This document shows, piece after piece, positions 33,720 to 42,317 of a stretch of DNA of 64,000 nucleotides (positions within the stretch are counted from its first letter, which is position 1; the number at the start of each line of letters is the position of its first letter). The translations under genes and the position numbers were made by a program. This DNA comes from Candidatus Zixiibacteriota bacterium (GTDB lineage Bacteria > Zixibacteria > MSB-5A5 > GN15 > FEB-12). Location of the stretch: the NCBI GenBank assembly GCA_040756055.1, contig JBFLZR010000007.1, positions 93,766 through 157,765 on the forward strand. The letters are read 5' to 3'. Under the pieces are notes generated by a model. That model had not been told where the DNA came from, did no database searches, and saw only the letters and a list, made by a program, of their open reading frames with translations.

Positions 33720-34493
33720 ATGCGCACTACTTTTAATCTGAAACTGGCGAAATATTACAAAAGCCCATCCCAACAAATTCGCATTATGTCTGAGGCATGG
33801 GTCGCCTCGGAGGTTTATTGTCCTGGGTGTGGATTGAATGTCGAACAATACGAGCCCGGTCGCCCGGTAGCCGATTTCTTTTGTGCGGGGTGCAGGGAGG
33901 ACTACGAACTCAAGAGCAAGAAAAGCAAGATTGGGCGCAAGATCATCGACGGTGCGTTTGATTCCATGATGCAACGTGTGGGAAGCGACACCGCCCCAAA
34001 TTTCTTCATGCTGACATATGAACCAGCGGTTTTCGAGGTGACGAACCTTATGGTTATTCCTCGGCATTTCTTCAGTCATCAGATCATCGAAAAGCGTAAG
34101 CCATTGGCCGGCACCGCTCGCAGGGCGGGCTGGGTAGGATGCAATATTTGTATTAACAGAATTCCTGACAGCGGCAAGCTATATTACATTAAGCAGAATA
34201 AGATTATCCCAAAAGAGCTGGTGATACGCCGCTTCAACAAGACCGCTTTTTTAAGGGAGAGTCGCAATACGGAATCTCGTGGTTGGCTCATTGATATCAT
34301 GTCATGCTTGGATTCTTTGGGAAAACAGGAATTCAGTCTTCAAGATGTGTACAAATTCGAGTCAGTTCTCGCTGCTGGCCATCCGTCTAATAAACATATC
34401 AAGGACAAGATCAGACAGCAATTACAGGTTCTCAGGGACAGAGGGTACCTCGAGTTTGTGAGCCCCGGCCGCTATCGACTGGTCCAAACATGA
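33720..34493 (+). CDS. DpnI-type methyl-directed restriction endonuclease
   Basis: The 257-residue protein aligns along its whole length with DpnI, the nuclease that cuts G-m6A-TC. The N-terminus (FNLKLAKYYKSPSQQIRI) fixes the start at the ATG at 33720. Visible are a zinc site (Cys34, Cys37, Cys55, Cys58), the PD-(D/E)xK residues Asp52, Glu63 and Lys65 within RPVADF and YELKSKK, FFMLTY, RKPLAGTARRAGWVGCNI, SRGW and a C-terminal winged-helix region (KIRQQLQVLRDRGYLEF) that in DpnI reads methylated DNA. No methyltransferase gene is adjacent, as expected for an enzyme whose host DNA must be unmethylated. The gene is clearly more AT-rich than its neighbours (about 38% GC in its first 60 bases), suggesting transfer. 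Specificity for GATC is inferred. Confidence 0.95.
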   Translation: MRTTFNLKLAKYYKSPSQQIRIMSEAWVASEVYCPGCGLNVEQYEPGRPVADFFCAGCREDYELKSKKSKIGRKIIDGAFDSMMQRVGSDTAPNFFMLTYEPAVFEVTNLMVIPRHFFSHQIIEKRKPLAGTARRAGWVGCNICINRIPDSGKLYYIKQNKIIPKELVIRRFNKTAFLRESRNTESRGWLIDIMSCLDSLGKQEFSLQDVYKFESVLAAGHPSNKHIKDKIRQQLQVLRDRGYLEFVSPGRYRLVQT

Positions 34494-34559
34494 CCCCGGT
34501 CACCTGCCTCCGACAAGGTCTGATGCAACCAATCCCCCCATTTAGCGTTAAAACAGTAG

Positions 34560-34587
34560 TTGCCTGACCGCAAAAGGTTAGTAACTT
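34560..34587 (+). promoter_or_regulatory. Possible near-leaderless promoter
   Basis: TTGCCT (34560-34565), a 16-bp spacer and TAACTT (34582-34587); the ATG follows 7 bases later and there is no ribosome-binding site. Confidence 0.45.
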
Positions 34588-34594
34588 AACAACT

Positions 34595-35854
34595 ATGAAA
34601 ATTTGCCGTTATATACTCGCAGCCCTCCTGCTCCCGCTGAACCTGTTGGCGGCCTCCGTCTTTATACCTATGGATAAATCCCAAACCGACCACCTAAAAG
34701 CCTACGGCGTCGTCTATAAAGCCCTCGAAAAAGGCTCCAAAGCCGAATGGCTGCTCAACTATCAGGGCGGCTCGTTCCTTATCGATTACTCTCCCGATAT
34801 CGTCAATCTCTGCCTGCTCGCGGGCGTCAAGTATCAGCAGGTCGGCGAAGGCGATATAGCGGATATCTACCGGATAATCGAAGTCGAAAACATGGAAAGA
34901 GTAGAACTCGAAAAAGCGCCATCGATCGCCGTCTATTCGCCGCCTTCGATGCAGCCCTGGGATGATGCCGTCACCCTCGCGCTAACCTATGCGGAAATCA
35001 AATACGATGTTATCTGGGACGAAGAAGTCCTGACAGGCGCTCTTGACGACTACGATTGGCTTCACTGCCACCACGAAGATTTCACCGGCCAATACGGCAA
35101 ATTCTACGCCGCCTTCCGCCAACAGCTCTGGTATCAGGCCGATGTTTCCGCCAACGAAGAAATGGCCAAAAAGCTGGGCTACAGCAAAGTTTCGCTGATG
35201 AAACTCGATGTCGCCAAAACGATCTACGACTATGTCCGCCGCGGCGGATTTCTGTTCTCGATGTGCTCCGCGCCGGAGACTATTGATATCGCTCTCGCCG
35301 CCGATGGTGTGGATATAGTGCCGCGCGAGTTCGATAGCGACCCGGTCGATCCCGGATGCCAGGAGAAACTCGATTTCTCCAAAACATTCGCCTTCGAGAA
35401 TTTCGAAATAACCACCGACCCGCTTCTATACCGCCACTCCAACATCGACACCTACCCCGATCGCCAGATTCGCTTCCCGCGAACCACCGATGATTTCTTC
35501 TACCTGTTCGACTTCGCCGCCAAACTCGACCCCGTTCCCACCATGCTCACCCAGGACCACGTGAACACTGTCAACGGCTTCATGGGGCAGACAACCGGTT
35601 TTCGCAAATCACTGCTGAAAAAATTCGTCACCATCCTGGCCCAGCCGGATAACTACGACGAGGTGCGATATATCCACGGAAGTCTCGGGCGCGGCACTTT
35701 CACCTTTCTGTCCGGCCACGATCCCGAAGATTACCAGCACATGGTTCACGACCCGCCGACTGATTTGGGCCTCTACAAGAACTCGCCGGGCTACCGGTTG
35801 ATTTTGAACAATATCCTTTTCCCGGCTGCCAAGAAAAAAGAACGCAAAACCTGA
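34595..35854 (+). CDS. Exported protein of the family often labelled asparagine synthetase B (function unknown)
   Basis: The 419-residue protein has a signal peptide (MKICRYILAALLLPLNLLA) followed by SVFIPMDKSQTDHLKAYG and WLLNYQGGSFL. This opening resembles, from memory, FCB-group proteins that databases label asparagine synthetase B, although it lacks the glutaminase Cys2 and the ATP pyrophosphatase motif of that enzyme. The middle part (IAVYSPPSMQPWDDAV, YDWLHCHHEDFTGQYG, GGFLFSMCSAPETID) resembles a ThuA or class I amidotransferase-like fold. The segment HGSLGRGTFTFLSGHDPEDY is the best-conserved-looking region. It is probably periplasmic. The substrate is unknown, and the standard label should not be trusted. 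It reaches to within 52 bp of ruvX. Confidence 0.75.
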   Translation: MKICRYILAALLLPLNLLAASVFIPMDKSQTDHLKAYGVVYKALEKGSKAEWLLNYQGGSFLIDYSPDIVNLCLLAGVKYQQVGEGDIADIYRIIEVENMERVELEKAPSIAVYSPPSMQPWDDAVTLALTYAEIKYDVIWDEEVLTGALDDYDWLHCHHEDFTGQYGKFYAAFRQQLWYQADVSANEEMAKKLGYSKVSLMKLDVAKTIYDYVRRGGFLFSMCSAPETIDIALAADGVDIVPREFDSDPVDPGCQEKLDFSKTFAFENFEITTDPLLYRHSNIDTYPDRQIRFPRTTDDFFYLFDFAAKLDPVPTMLTQDHVNTVNGFMGQTTGFRKSLLKKFVTILAQPDNYDEVRYIHGSLGRGTFTFLSGHDPEDYQHMVHDPPTDLGLYKNSPGYRLILNNILFPAAKKKERKT

Positions 35855-35871
35855 TTGAGGCAGTATCAAAG

Positions 35872-35900
35872 TTGACGGCTGTTTAACTGGCAGCTAAATT
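35872..35900 (+). promoter_or_regulatory. Probable leaderless promoter of ruvX
   Basis: TTGACG (35872-35877), a 17-bp spacer and TAAATT (35895-35900). The ATG begins at 35907, where transcription should start; there is no ribosome-binding site. Confidence 0.65.
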
Positions 35901-35906
35901 ACACCC

Positions 35907-36353
35907 ATGACATCAGACTACAACCGGACATTCATAGCCATCGACTACGGTTCCCGGCGCATCGGGCTTGCCAAGAGCGACCCCACCGGCACAATAGCCT
36001 CGGCCCTGACCACCCTCGAAGTAAAATCCGACAAGCACGCCCTGGAGTCATTGCGCACCGTCATCGAAGAGTATGGCCCCAATGGCATAGTCATCGGCTA
36101 CCCCCTTCTGAAATCCGGTGACAAAAGCGAAAAATGTCTGGAAATTGACCGATTCATCGAAAAACTGAAGGCGTTTTACAGCGGCCCGATTGAAAAAGTC
36201 GACGAGCAGTATTCCTCACAGGAGGCCGCGACTATTATCCACGCCCACGGCAAAAAAACAGGCCAGGACAAAAAGAGAATCGACCGGCTGGCGGCCGTGA
36301 TTATCCTCCAGCGCTATCTGGATGAACACCCGCCGAAAGCGCAGCAGGGATAA
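35907..36353 (+). CDS. ruvX: Putative pre-16S rRNA nuclease / Holliday junction resolvase-like protein
   Basis: The 148-residue protein is a RuvX/YqgF member (RNase H fold). Members of this family process the 5' end of 16S rRNA, and a role in Holliday junction resolution was proposed earlier. It shows the catalytic-strand motif AIDYGSRRIGLA, IVIGYPLLKSG, VDEQYSSQEA and the C-terminal RIDRLAAVIILQRYLD. The usual order ruvX-mltG is kept: mltG begins 9 bp after the stop, so the two are almost certainly one operon. Confidence 0.94.
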   Translation: MTSDYNRTFIAIDYGSRRIGLAKSDPTGTIASALTTLEVKSDKHALESLRTVIEEYGPNGIVIGYPLLKSGDKSEKCLEIDRFIEKLKAFYSGPIEKVDEQYSSQEAATIIHAHGKKTGQDKKRIDRLAAVIILQRYLDEHPPKAQQG

Positions 36354-36362
36354 AGCACTGAT

Positions 36363-37391
36363 ATGAGCAGACGAAATAGAAAAAAGATGAGCCTCAAAAC
36401 TGTCATTATTTTTGCGGCTCTGCTGATAGTCGTTGTGGCTGCCTACACCTACCGCGCCTACACCCGCACGATTGATATCGGCGATCGCGTCGTCACCGTT
36501 GTCATCAAACCCGGTGACACGCTCAGCCGGATAGCCCGGCAACTCGTCGATAAAGGCGTGGTCGAGTCAAAAGCCATGCTGGTCTATCCCGCTCGCCTGA
36601 TGAACCTCGACCGTAAGTTGACCCCCGGACGCTACGATTTCACCGGCGAAAACTCCTGTCGGTCGGTCCTCGCAAGGCTCGAAGCAGCCGACTTTCTCAA
36701 AGTCAAACTGACCATCCCCGAAGGCGCCACAAAATGGAAAGTAGCTTCTATAGTAGCAGAAAAACTCGGGCTCGACTCTACGACATTCATGGCGCTCGAC
36801 AAAGACTCCGCGTTTCTCGCCGCACACGAATTACCCGGCCTCGAGGGTTACCTCTTCCCGGAAACCTATTTCATTCCGTGGGGCGTTGATGAAGCGTATG
36901 TGGCCAACGAAATGATAGACATGTTTCACCGGCAGACCGACACCATCTGGCCCGAGAACATAATCGACGGCCACAGCCGCTACGATATAGTTAAACTGGC
37001 CTCCATCGTCGAGGCGGAAACAGGCATCAAAGACGAACGCCGTCTGGTAGCGTCGGTTTACCACAACCGGCTGCGCAAAAGAATGAAACTGGACGCCGAT
37101 CCCACCGTGATATATGGCTTGGGCGGCCTCGACCGACCCCTCTGGACAAAAGATCTGCGCAAAGACTCACCCTACAACACCTACATGCGTAGGGGACTGC
37201 CTCCCACACCGATAAACTCTCCGGGGTTGGCGTCGCTGCGGGCGGCCCTCAATCCCGAACAGACGGATTATTACTATTTTGTGGCTGATGAAACCGGCGG
37301 GCACTATTTCTCTAAGACAAACGCGGAGCACAACCGCGCCAAGGAGAAAATAAAAGCCGCCCTGAAAGAAAAATCGAGTGGCTCCAATTAG
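36363..37391 (+). CDS. mltG: Endolytic peptidoglycan transglycosylase MltG
   Basis: MltG cuts nascent glycan strands and sets their length. The 342-residue protein has an N-terminal membrane span (about 12-32), a LysM-like segment (VIKPGDTLSRIARQLV), and the YceG/MltG domain with LTIPEGATKWKVA, LEGYLFPETYFI, ASIVEAETG carrying the catalytic Glu, DPTVIYGLG, SPYNTYMRRGLPPTPI and YYFVAD. It follows ruvX by 9 bp. Its TAG stop overlaps the stop of the convergent GAF gene by 4 bases. Confidence 0.96.
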   Translation: MSRRNRKKMSLKTVIIFAALLIVVVAAYTYRAYTRTIDIGDRVVTVVIKPGDTLSRIARQLVDKGVVESKAMLVYPARLMNLDRKLTPGRYDFTGENSCRSVLARLEAADFLKVKLTIPEGATKWKVASIVAEKLGLDSTTFMALDKDSAFLAAHELPGLEGYLFPETYFIPWGVDEAYVANEMIDMFHRQTDTIWPENIIDGHSRYDIVKLASIVEAETGIKDERRLVASVYHNRLRKRMKLDADPTVIYGLGGLDRPLWTKDLRKDSPYNTYMRRGLPPTPINSPGLASLRAALNPEQTDYYYFVADETGGHYFSKTNAEHNRAKEKIKAALKEKSSGSN

Positions 37392-37924
37392 GAGAAGGAA
37401 ATCTTCTCGCGGATCACTCCCGCGAAATCAGTAACGATATCGTCGAGGTCACCTTCTTCAAACAACGTAAACGCCGTCGGCTTCTCGGAACTGAATCCCA
37501 GTAGGCCGATAACCTCGCCCTCGTGCTTCAGCGGCTGCAGTACGAACGATCTCGAATCATCATCGAGCAGAAGCTTCCGTTCAAAAAAATTCCCGCTGAA
37601 ACTGTCACAGAAATTCTCGGTGTAAACGCTTCCCTGCTCGGCGACTCTCTCGAAAAGGGAAGAGTCACTGGGAAGCTTGATGGACAACCCCTCGTGCATC
37701 TGGCCGTTGTTCCAGGTAGAAACGGCTGCCAGCGGCGCGTTCATATCGGCTTTGAGCAGCAAGACCCCTTTGTTGATGTTAAACTTTGTGCTTAGCCGCC
37801 TTGTCAGGTCGAAAAAAACTTCCGATGGCTCTCCGCCTCCATTTGCCGGAGCGCCCAAAGCGTTTTCCGTGCCGACCTGTTCAGGTGCTATGCCCCCGCT
37901 GTGGTTGGCTTTAGACTTTTTCAC
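37388..37924 (-). CDS. GAF-domain protein
   Basis: The 178-residue protein has a low-complexity start (KANHSGGIAPEQ) followed by a single GAF-like sensory domain from about residue 32 (EVFFDLTRRLSTKFNINKG, then LKADMNAPLAAVSTW, LQPLKHEGEVIGLLGF and LDDIVTDFA). No output domain is present. It starts 12 bp after the NtrC-like gene on the same strand and probably belongs to the same operon, as a possible sensory partner. The ligand is unknown. The stop overlaps that of the convergent mltG by 4 bases. Confidence 0.75.
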   Translation of the reverse strand: MKKSKANHSGGIAPEQVGTENALGAPANGGGEPSEVFFDLTRRLSTKFNINKGVLLLKADMNAPLAAVSTWNNGQMHEGLSIKLPSDSSLFERVAEQGSVYTENFCDSFSGNFFERKLLLDDDSRSFVLQPLKHEGEVIGLLGFSSEKPTAFTLFEEGDLDDIVTDFAGVIREKISFS

Positions 37925-37936
37925 TGTCTTTCCCTG

Positions 37937-39337
37937 CTATGATGTTACCGTTTCCTTGCTCAGGTTGTATTTTTTCACTTTGCGCCAGAGCGTGGTTCTT
38001 CCAATGCCCAGCTCCTGCGCTGTCTGCGTAAAATTCCAATTGTTCTCTGCGAGCGCTTTGATGATGATCGTCCGCTGACCCTCGTCGAGACGACCTGTCC
38101 TGGTCTCCGGCGCCTTTGTGCTCACCTGCGAAGCCGCAACCGGTATGTCGCTGTCGGTCGAGATAAACAGCACATCATCAGCATCAATTCGGTTTTCCCG
38201 GCAGAGCGCCGCCGCTCTCTTGAGTGTATTCTCCAGTTCGCGCACATTACCCGGCCAGCGATGACTGATAAGCAGATCAAGCGCGTTGCGGGTAATCTCG
38301 AAATACGGACGGTTCATCTCGTGCGCCACGCGCCTGAGGAAATACTCCGACAGCATCTCGATATCTTCCGGACGTTCGGCGAGAGACGGCATCTGTAACG
38401 GCAACACGGAGAGCTGATAGAACAACTCACGGGAGAAACAGCCCTCGTCCACCATTGATGCCAGGCCGGTGCTGCTCGCGGCTATAATCCTCAAATCGAG
38501 TTTGGTCGGCAGCGCCTGTCCCTGGGCTCTGATAGTAAAGTCACGAAGGAAACTCATAAGGCGCGGCTGAGCCGACGGTGGAATCCTGTCAACATCGTCA
38601 AAGAAGATCGTGCCGCCATTGGCCTCCATCAGCAGGCTCTTGCTGTGACTCGAATCCGGCGCTCCCGCGACAGAGGTCTCCCCAAAAAGCTGCGCCTCGA
38701 ACAGGCTCTCGGGTAGTGACGAGCAGTCGATCGTCACGAACGGGTTTTTTCGACGGGCTGAGTGGTGATGAATTACACGGGCGACAAGCTCCTTGCCCGA
38801 GCCAATCGGACCGTTAATCATTACCGAAATATCGGTCGGCGCGATTCTTCTGAGCGTTTCTTTCAATTTGGTGATAGGTTTCGAGTTGCCCACGATATTG
38901 TCAAACCCGTAGCTCATCGCTACGTGCTGTCTGAGGCTTGTCAGTTCCCGCTTCATCTGACCCATCGCGAGCGCTTTCTTTATCCGCATTACGAATTCTT
39001 CCGTGCTGTTGGCCGACGTAAGACAGTCATGTACCCCCGACCGAACGAATTCCAGCGCCAGTTCGGTGTCGCTGGAGGGAAGCACCACGATAGTCTCCAT
39101 CCAGGGATAGGAGGATTTGAGCTTCTTCAGGGTGATATCATCGGTCGAGGTGGCGTTGCCTACGATAGCCAGACAGAATGCCGTGTCTGTGGCAATCCGG
39201 AGCGCTTCCTGCGATGAACTCGCCGCGACCAGTTGATACTTTTCCGAATCAAGCAGGCGCGAGAGTGCCCCGGTTTGTTCATCGGTGATATTCAAAAGCA
39301 GGATCTTGCTTCTATTGGTATTGTTTATCGTTTTCAT
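37937..39337 (-). CDS. NtrC-like AAA+ regulator with degraded receiver and no GAFTGA loop
   Basis: The 466-residue protein has the NtrC order. A receiver-like domain (1-120) comes first, in which the phosphoacceptor region reads AIVGNATS with no Asp. An AAA+ domain follows, with Walker A NGPIGSGKE and Walker B GGTIFFDDVD (usually LFLDEI), then a C-terminal Fis helix-turn-helix (NNWNFTQTAQELGIGRTTLW). Other AAA+ landmarks are intact: LDLRIIAAS, FSRELFYQLSVLPLQMPSL and WPGNVRELENTLKRA. Between LFGE and the Walker B region there is SVAGAPDSSHSK where sigma54 activators carry GAFTGA. The protein is therefore unlikely to activate sigma54 RNA polymerase in the classic way. It may be a sigma54-independent DNA-binding regulator. 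It sits 7 bp after a degenerate kinase gene, its likely partner. Confidence 0.88.
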   Translation of the reverse strand: MKTINNTNRSKILLLNITDEQTGALSRLLDSEKYQLVAASSSQEALRIATDTAFCLAIVGNATSTDDITLKKLKSSYPWMETIVVLPSSDTELALEFVRSGVHDCLTSANSTEEFVMRIKKALAMGQMKRELTSLRQHVAMSYGFDNIVGNSKPITKLKETLRRIAPTDISVMINGPIGSGKELVARVIHHHSARRKNPFVTIDCSSLPESLFEAQLFGETSVAGAPDSSHSKSLLMEANGGTIFFDDVDRIPPSAQPRLMSFLRDFTIRAQGQALPTKLDLRIIAASSTGLASMVDEGCFSRELFYQLSVLPLQMPSLAERPEDIEMLSEYFLRRVAHEMNRPYFEITRNALDLLISHRWPGNVRELENTLKRAAALCRENRIDADDVLFISTDSDIPVAASQVSTKAPETRTGRLDEGQRTIIIKALAENNWNFTQTAQELGIGRTTLWRKVKKYNLSKETVTS

Positions 39338-39344
39338 AGTCTTT

Positions 39345-40733
39345 CTATCGATGTTTGAGGGTTAATTCGGTGACCAGTTTCTCATTCTCTATGGCGATAT
39401 TCCTGGTAACTACCTTACCAAGTCTTTCAGAAAGATGTTCTATGAAAATGCTACAGTCACTCTGTACGACCTCGACAGGCATACAGCTGTCGAAGGTGGT
39501 CTCGAACACGACCGACAAATTGCCCGAATCCGTGTTTGAGAACGTTACTTTCATCTCACAATCATTACACTCGCGGCGCAGATGGGAGGTTAAAACGGCC
39601 TCAAACAACATCCGGTATGCATCCGCCGGAGCCGTTACATGCGAATCGACAGCGTGATCGTTGATCACAATCAGGGCCTCCGTCGGAAGGTAGCCTTCTA
39701 CGCCATCAATAGCCCGGTCGAGCTCCGAGGCAAGGTTCTGGGTTCTTTCGCCAAGGTTGTCGAAACGAAGCATGAACGACAGCCTTCTGGTGAGAAGCTC
39801 CAGGGCGTCGGATTCCCTCTGTATCCCGGCGGCGAGTTGTGCCGTTTCAATGTCGCCCTTTTCACAGGCTGTCTGTTTTAGGAAGTCCGCCGCGAGACCC
39901 AGGTTGGCGGCTCTCGTGGTGAACTGACCGGTAAGGGAACAGAGCACCTCGCTCTCCTTTTTGGCCCTTACGATATTGGAGTCCAGACTGACCACGGACA
40001 AATCAAGCACCCCGGCATTCGTGTTTTCCATCATCAGATTGTACCGCGACATGAGAGGCGACAGGTGATATTTGAGCTGCTGGAGACTTATATCAACCAG
40101 CGAATGGTCAGGGCTGCCGAGCCGCTTTGTGGCCGACCGGTTGACCGACAACACCCGCCCCGTCGAGCGATCTATCAACAACGTGGCCGTTTTCGTGTCG
40201 AGCCGTTTCTTCGCCGCGCCAATACCGCTCTTGATCAAAGCATAGGCGTCCCTGAACAGGTAAACCATACGCGTGAAAACACAATCGTCATCGATTCGTC
40301 CCAGGCGATGCGCCGGTCCAAAGAAACCGAGAATAATGTGATCAGACTCATAAGGATTGATAATAGCGGAGAAGATTCGGTACTGCTGATGACTGTCGGT
40401 CATGTGCTCCGGTTCATAACGGTGTGAAAAGACCGCCTCACCACCGTGACAGGTGGTCGATTCAATAACATCGAATGGGAACAACTCCAGACCTTCGGGA
40501 TGAATATACGTTCTATTATGAATCAAAAAGGTCAGACAATCGGCGGGCGCGATACTGTCAAGAAACACCCGCTCCTTGTCGGTTATCGACCCATTCACTA
40601 ACAGACGAAAAAGCAGCGGCTTGGCGACTGTTTTCGCCTGCTCTTCAATTTGACTGTGGTCAATTTTAGGTGCTAAAGCCGGCAATGTTGCCACATCGAT
40701 CACAGCTTCATCGTGAAACTCTTTGGTAAGCAT
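39345..40733 (-). CDS. Kinase-like sensory protein without catalytic motifs (PAS plus degraded kinase core)
   Basis: The 462-residue protein is not a recognisable catalytic enzyme. Its N-terminal 180 residues (PLLFRLLVNGSITDKERVFL, RYEPEHMTDSHQQYR) look like a sensory region without membrane spans. Residues about 200-235 (TATLLIDRSTGRVLSVNRSA) fit the start of a PAS domain. A two-helix segment follows (SLTGQFTTRAANLGLAADFL and AQLAAGIQRESDALELLTRR) where a histidine kinase has its dimerisation domain, but no H-E/D box is present. The tail keeps an HATPase-like strand order (YRMLFEAVLTSHLRRE, LSVVFETTFDS) but lacks the N, G1 and G2 motifs. It is probably a pseudokinase in one operon with the NtrC-like gene 7 bp downstream. 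The reading is tentative. Confidence 0.65.
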   Translation of the reverse strand: MLTKEFHDEAVIDVATLPALAPKIDHSQIEEQAKTVAKPLLFRLLVNGSITDKERVFLDSIAPADCLTFLIHNRTYIHPEGLELFPFDVIESTTCHGGEAVFSHRYEPEHMTDSHQQYRIFSAIINPYESDHIILGFFGPAHRLGRIDDDCVFTRMVYLFRDAYALIKSGIGAAKKRLDTKTATLLIDRSTGRVLSVNRSATKRLGSPDHSLVDISLQQLKYHLSPLMSRYNLMMENTNAGVLDLSVVSLDSNIVRAKKESEVLCSLTGQFTTRAANLGLAADFLKQTACEKGDIETAQLAAGIQRESDALELLTRRLSFMLRFDNLGERTQNLASELDRAIDGVEGYLPTEALIVINDHAVDSHVTAPADAYRMLFEAVLTSHLRRECNDCEMKVTFSNTDSGNLSVVFETTFDSCMPVEVVQSDCSIFIEHLSERLGKVVTRNIAIENEKLVTELTLKHR

Positions 40734-40877
40734 AAATTTTCTTTCGTTTCAAATTGAGACATCTTTCTAAAAGTATCGGACTGCCCCAAAATTACTTTAG
40801 CCGCCCGTTTGGGCCACAGACCCGATCTCAGGGATTTTTGTTGATTTCAACCCTTGTTGCCGGTACTTAATACCCAT

Positions 40878-42317
40878 ATGAAAAGAACCAAAGTAATTGC
40901 CACGTACGGGCCGGCAATTTCATCGCAGGGCAGACTGTCGCAGGTTGTCGCCGCGGGGGTGAACATAATCCGGGTCAACTGCTCACATGGAACGACCCCG
41001 GATTTCGTAAGAGCCGCCAACTCCATACGAAATGCCACCAAAAAGGAAAGATTCCCGGTCGGCCTGCTTTTCGATATTTCAGGGCCAAAACTAAGACTCG
41101 AGCGTTTTGACGGCAAAGTGGTCGTAAAACTGGACCAGAAGCTGAATCTCACCACCGGCCGAACCGAATTGGACAAAAAAACCATCGCCGTGAATCACCC
41201 CGGCATAATCCGCTCAATCAAAAAAGGACAGAAAGTCTATATCGACGACGGTAATTTGATATTCGAAGCCCTCTCGTCGGGCGATCGATGGGTTACTCTC
41301 AAAGCCGTCAACGGCGGCACGATCCTGCCGGGCAAAGGTATAAACCTGCCGCAGAGCGATATTCGTATCCCCACTATCTCCGACAAGGACAAAGATGATA
41401 TCAAGACCGCTATTCGTCTGAAGGCCGACTATGTCGCCCTGTCTTTCGTGAGGTCGGCTGCCGATGTTCTGGAAGCTCGTCGAATCATCGAGAGCTTTGG
41501 CGGAGATCAGCAGATTATCGCCAAATTGGAAAAGAAAGAGGCTATCGATAATCTCGACAAAATCCTCGAAGTAGCCGATGGTGTAATGATTGCCCGCGGT
41601 GATCTGGGCGTGGAATTGCCTCTCGCCGAACTCCCCGATCTGCAGAAGAAGATTATCAGGGCCGCCAACTTCAGACACAAAGCCGTTATAGTCGCGACCC
41701 AAATGCTCGAATCGATGCGCTTTGCCCCCAGGCCGACCAGGGCCGAGGTAAATGATGTCGCTTCGGCGGTGTACGATGGTGTCGACGCGGTTATGTTGTC
41801 GGCCGAAACCGCGACCGGCAACTATCCTGTCGAGAGTGTCAGGACAATGGAACAGATAATCACCGCGACTGAAAAAACCGCGCAGCCGCTTAAAATAGAA
41901 GTGGGCCGCTACAAAGTGAGCCTGGAGATCACCGAGGCTATCGCCAAGGCGGTCAGCGCTCACGATGGCGGATGCTCGACGAAACTGATATTCGCCTTCA
42001 CGACATCGGGATTCACCGCCGCCATGATATCCAATCTGTTTCCCCCACAACTGGTAATTGCGCTGACCCCGGATCCGAGAGTGCTCACCAAACTGGTCCT
42101 TCTGCGTTCGGTCTACCCGGTTCAGATTGAACAGCCGCGGTCATTCGATGATATGCTCGATACCGTTAACGATGTAGCCAGGAAATATCGCCTTACACAG
42201 GCCGGCGATAAAGTAGTCATCACCGGAGGCGTCCCCTTCGGTTCAACCGTACCTACCAACTTTATGATGTACCATGAAATGGGGAAGAAGCAAAAACATG
42301 GACGGCGCTCGAAATAA
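40878..42317 (+). CDS. pyk: Pyruvate kinase
   Basis: Pyruvate kinase converts phosphoenolpyruvate and ADP to pyruvate and ATP. I use the ATG at 40878, which gives the usual opening KRTKVIATYGPAIS; a TTG at 40854 is unlikely. The 479-residue protein has NCSHGTTPDF, DISGPKLR, a B-domain, SDKDKDDI, the active-site stretch IAKLEKKEAIDN, MIARGDLGVELPL, ATQMLESM, and MLSAETATGNYPVE, plus a C-terminal domain. No ribosome-binding site is evident. The 3' end overlaps the next gene by 20 bases. Confidence 0.97.
   Translation: MKRTKVIATYGPAISSQGRLSQVVAAGVNIIRVNCSHGTTPDFVRAANSIRNATKKERFPVGLLFDISGPKLRLERFDGKVVVKLDQKLNLTTGRTELDKKTIAVNHPGIIRSIKKGQKVYIDDGNLIFEALSSGDRWVTLKAVNGGTILPGKGINLPQSDIRIPTISDKDKDDIKTAIRLKADYVALSFVRSAADVLEARRIIESFGGDQQIIAKLEKKEAIDNLDKILEVADGVMIARGDLGVELPLAELPDLQKKIIRAANFRHKAVIVATQMLESMRFAPRPTRAEVNDVASAVYDGVDAVMLSAETATGNYPVESVRTMEQIITATEKTAQPLKIEVGRYKVSLEITEAIAKAVSAHDGGCSTKLIFAFTTSGFTAAMISNLFPPQLVIALTPDPRVLTKLVLLRSVYPVQIEQPRSFDDMLDTVNDVARKYRLTQAGDKVVITGGVPFGSTVPTNFMMYHEMGKKQKHGRRSK

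Noticed and set aside
33618-34594. Search for a DNA methyltransferase partner of the DpnI-like gene
   Set aside because: Neither flank encodes one; DpnI-type enzymes do not need it.
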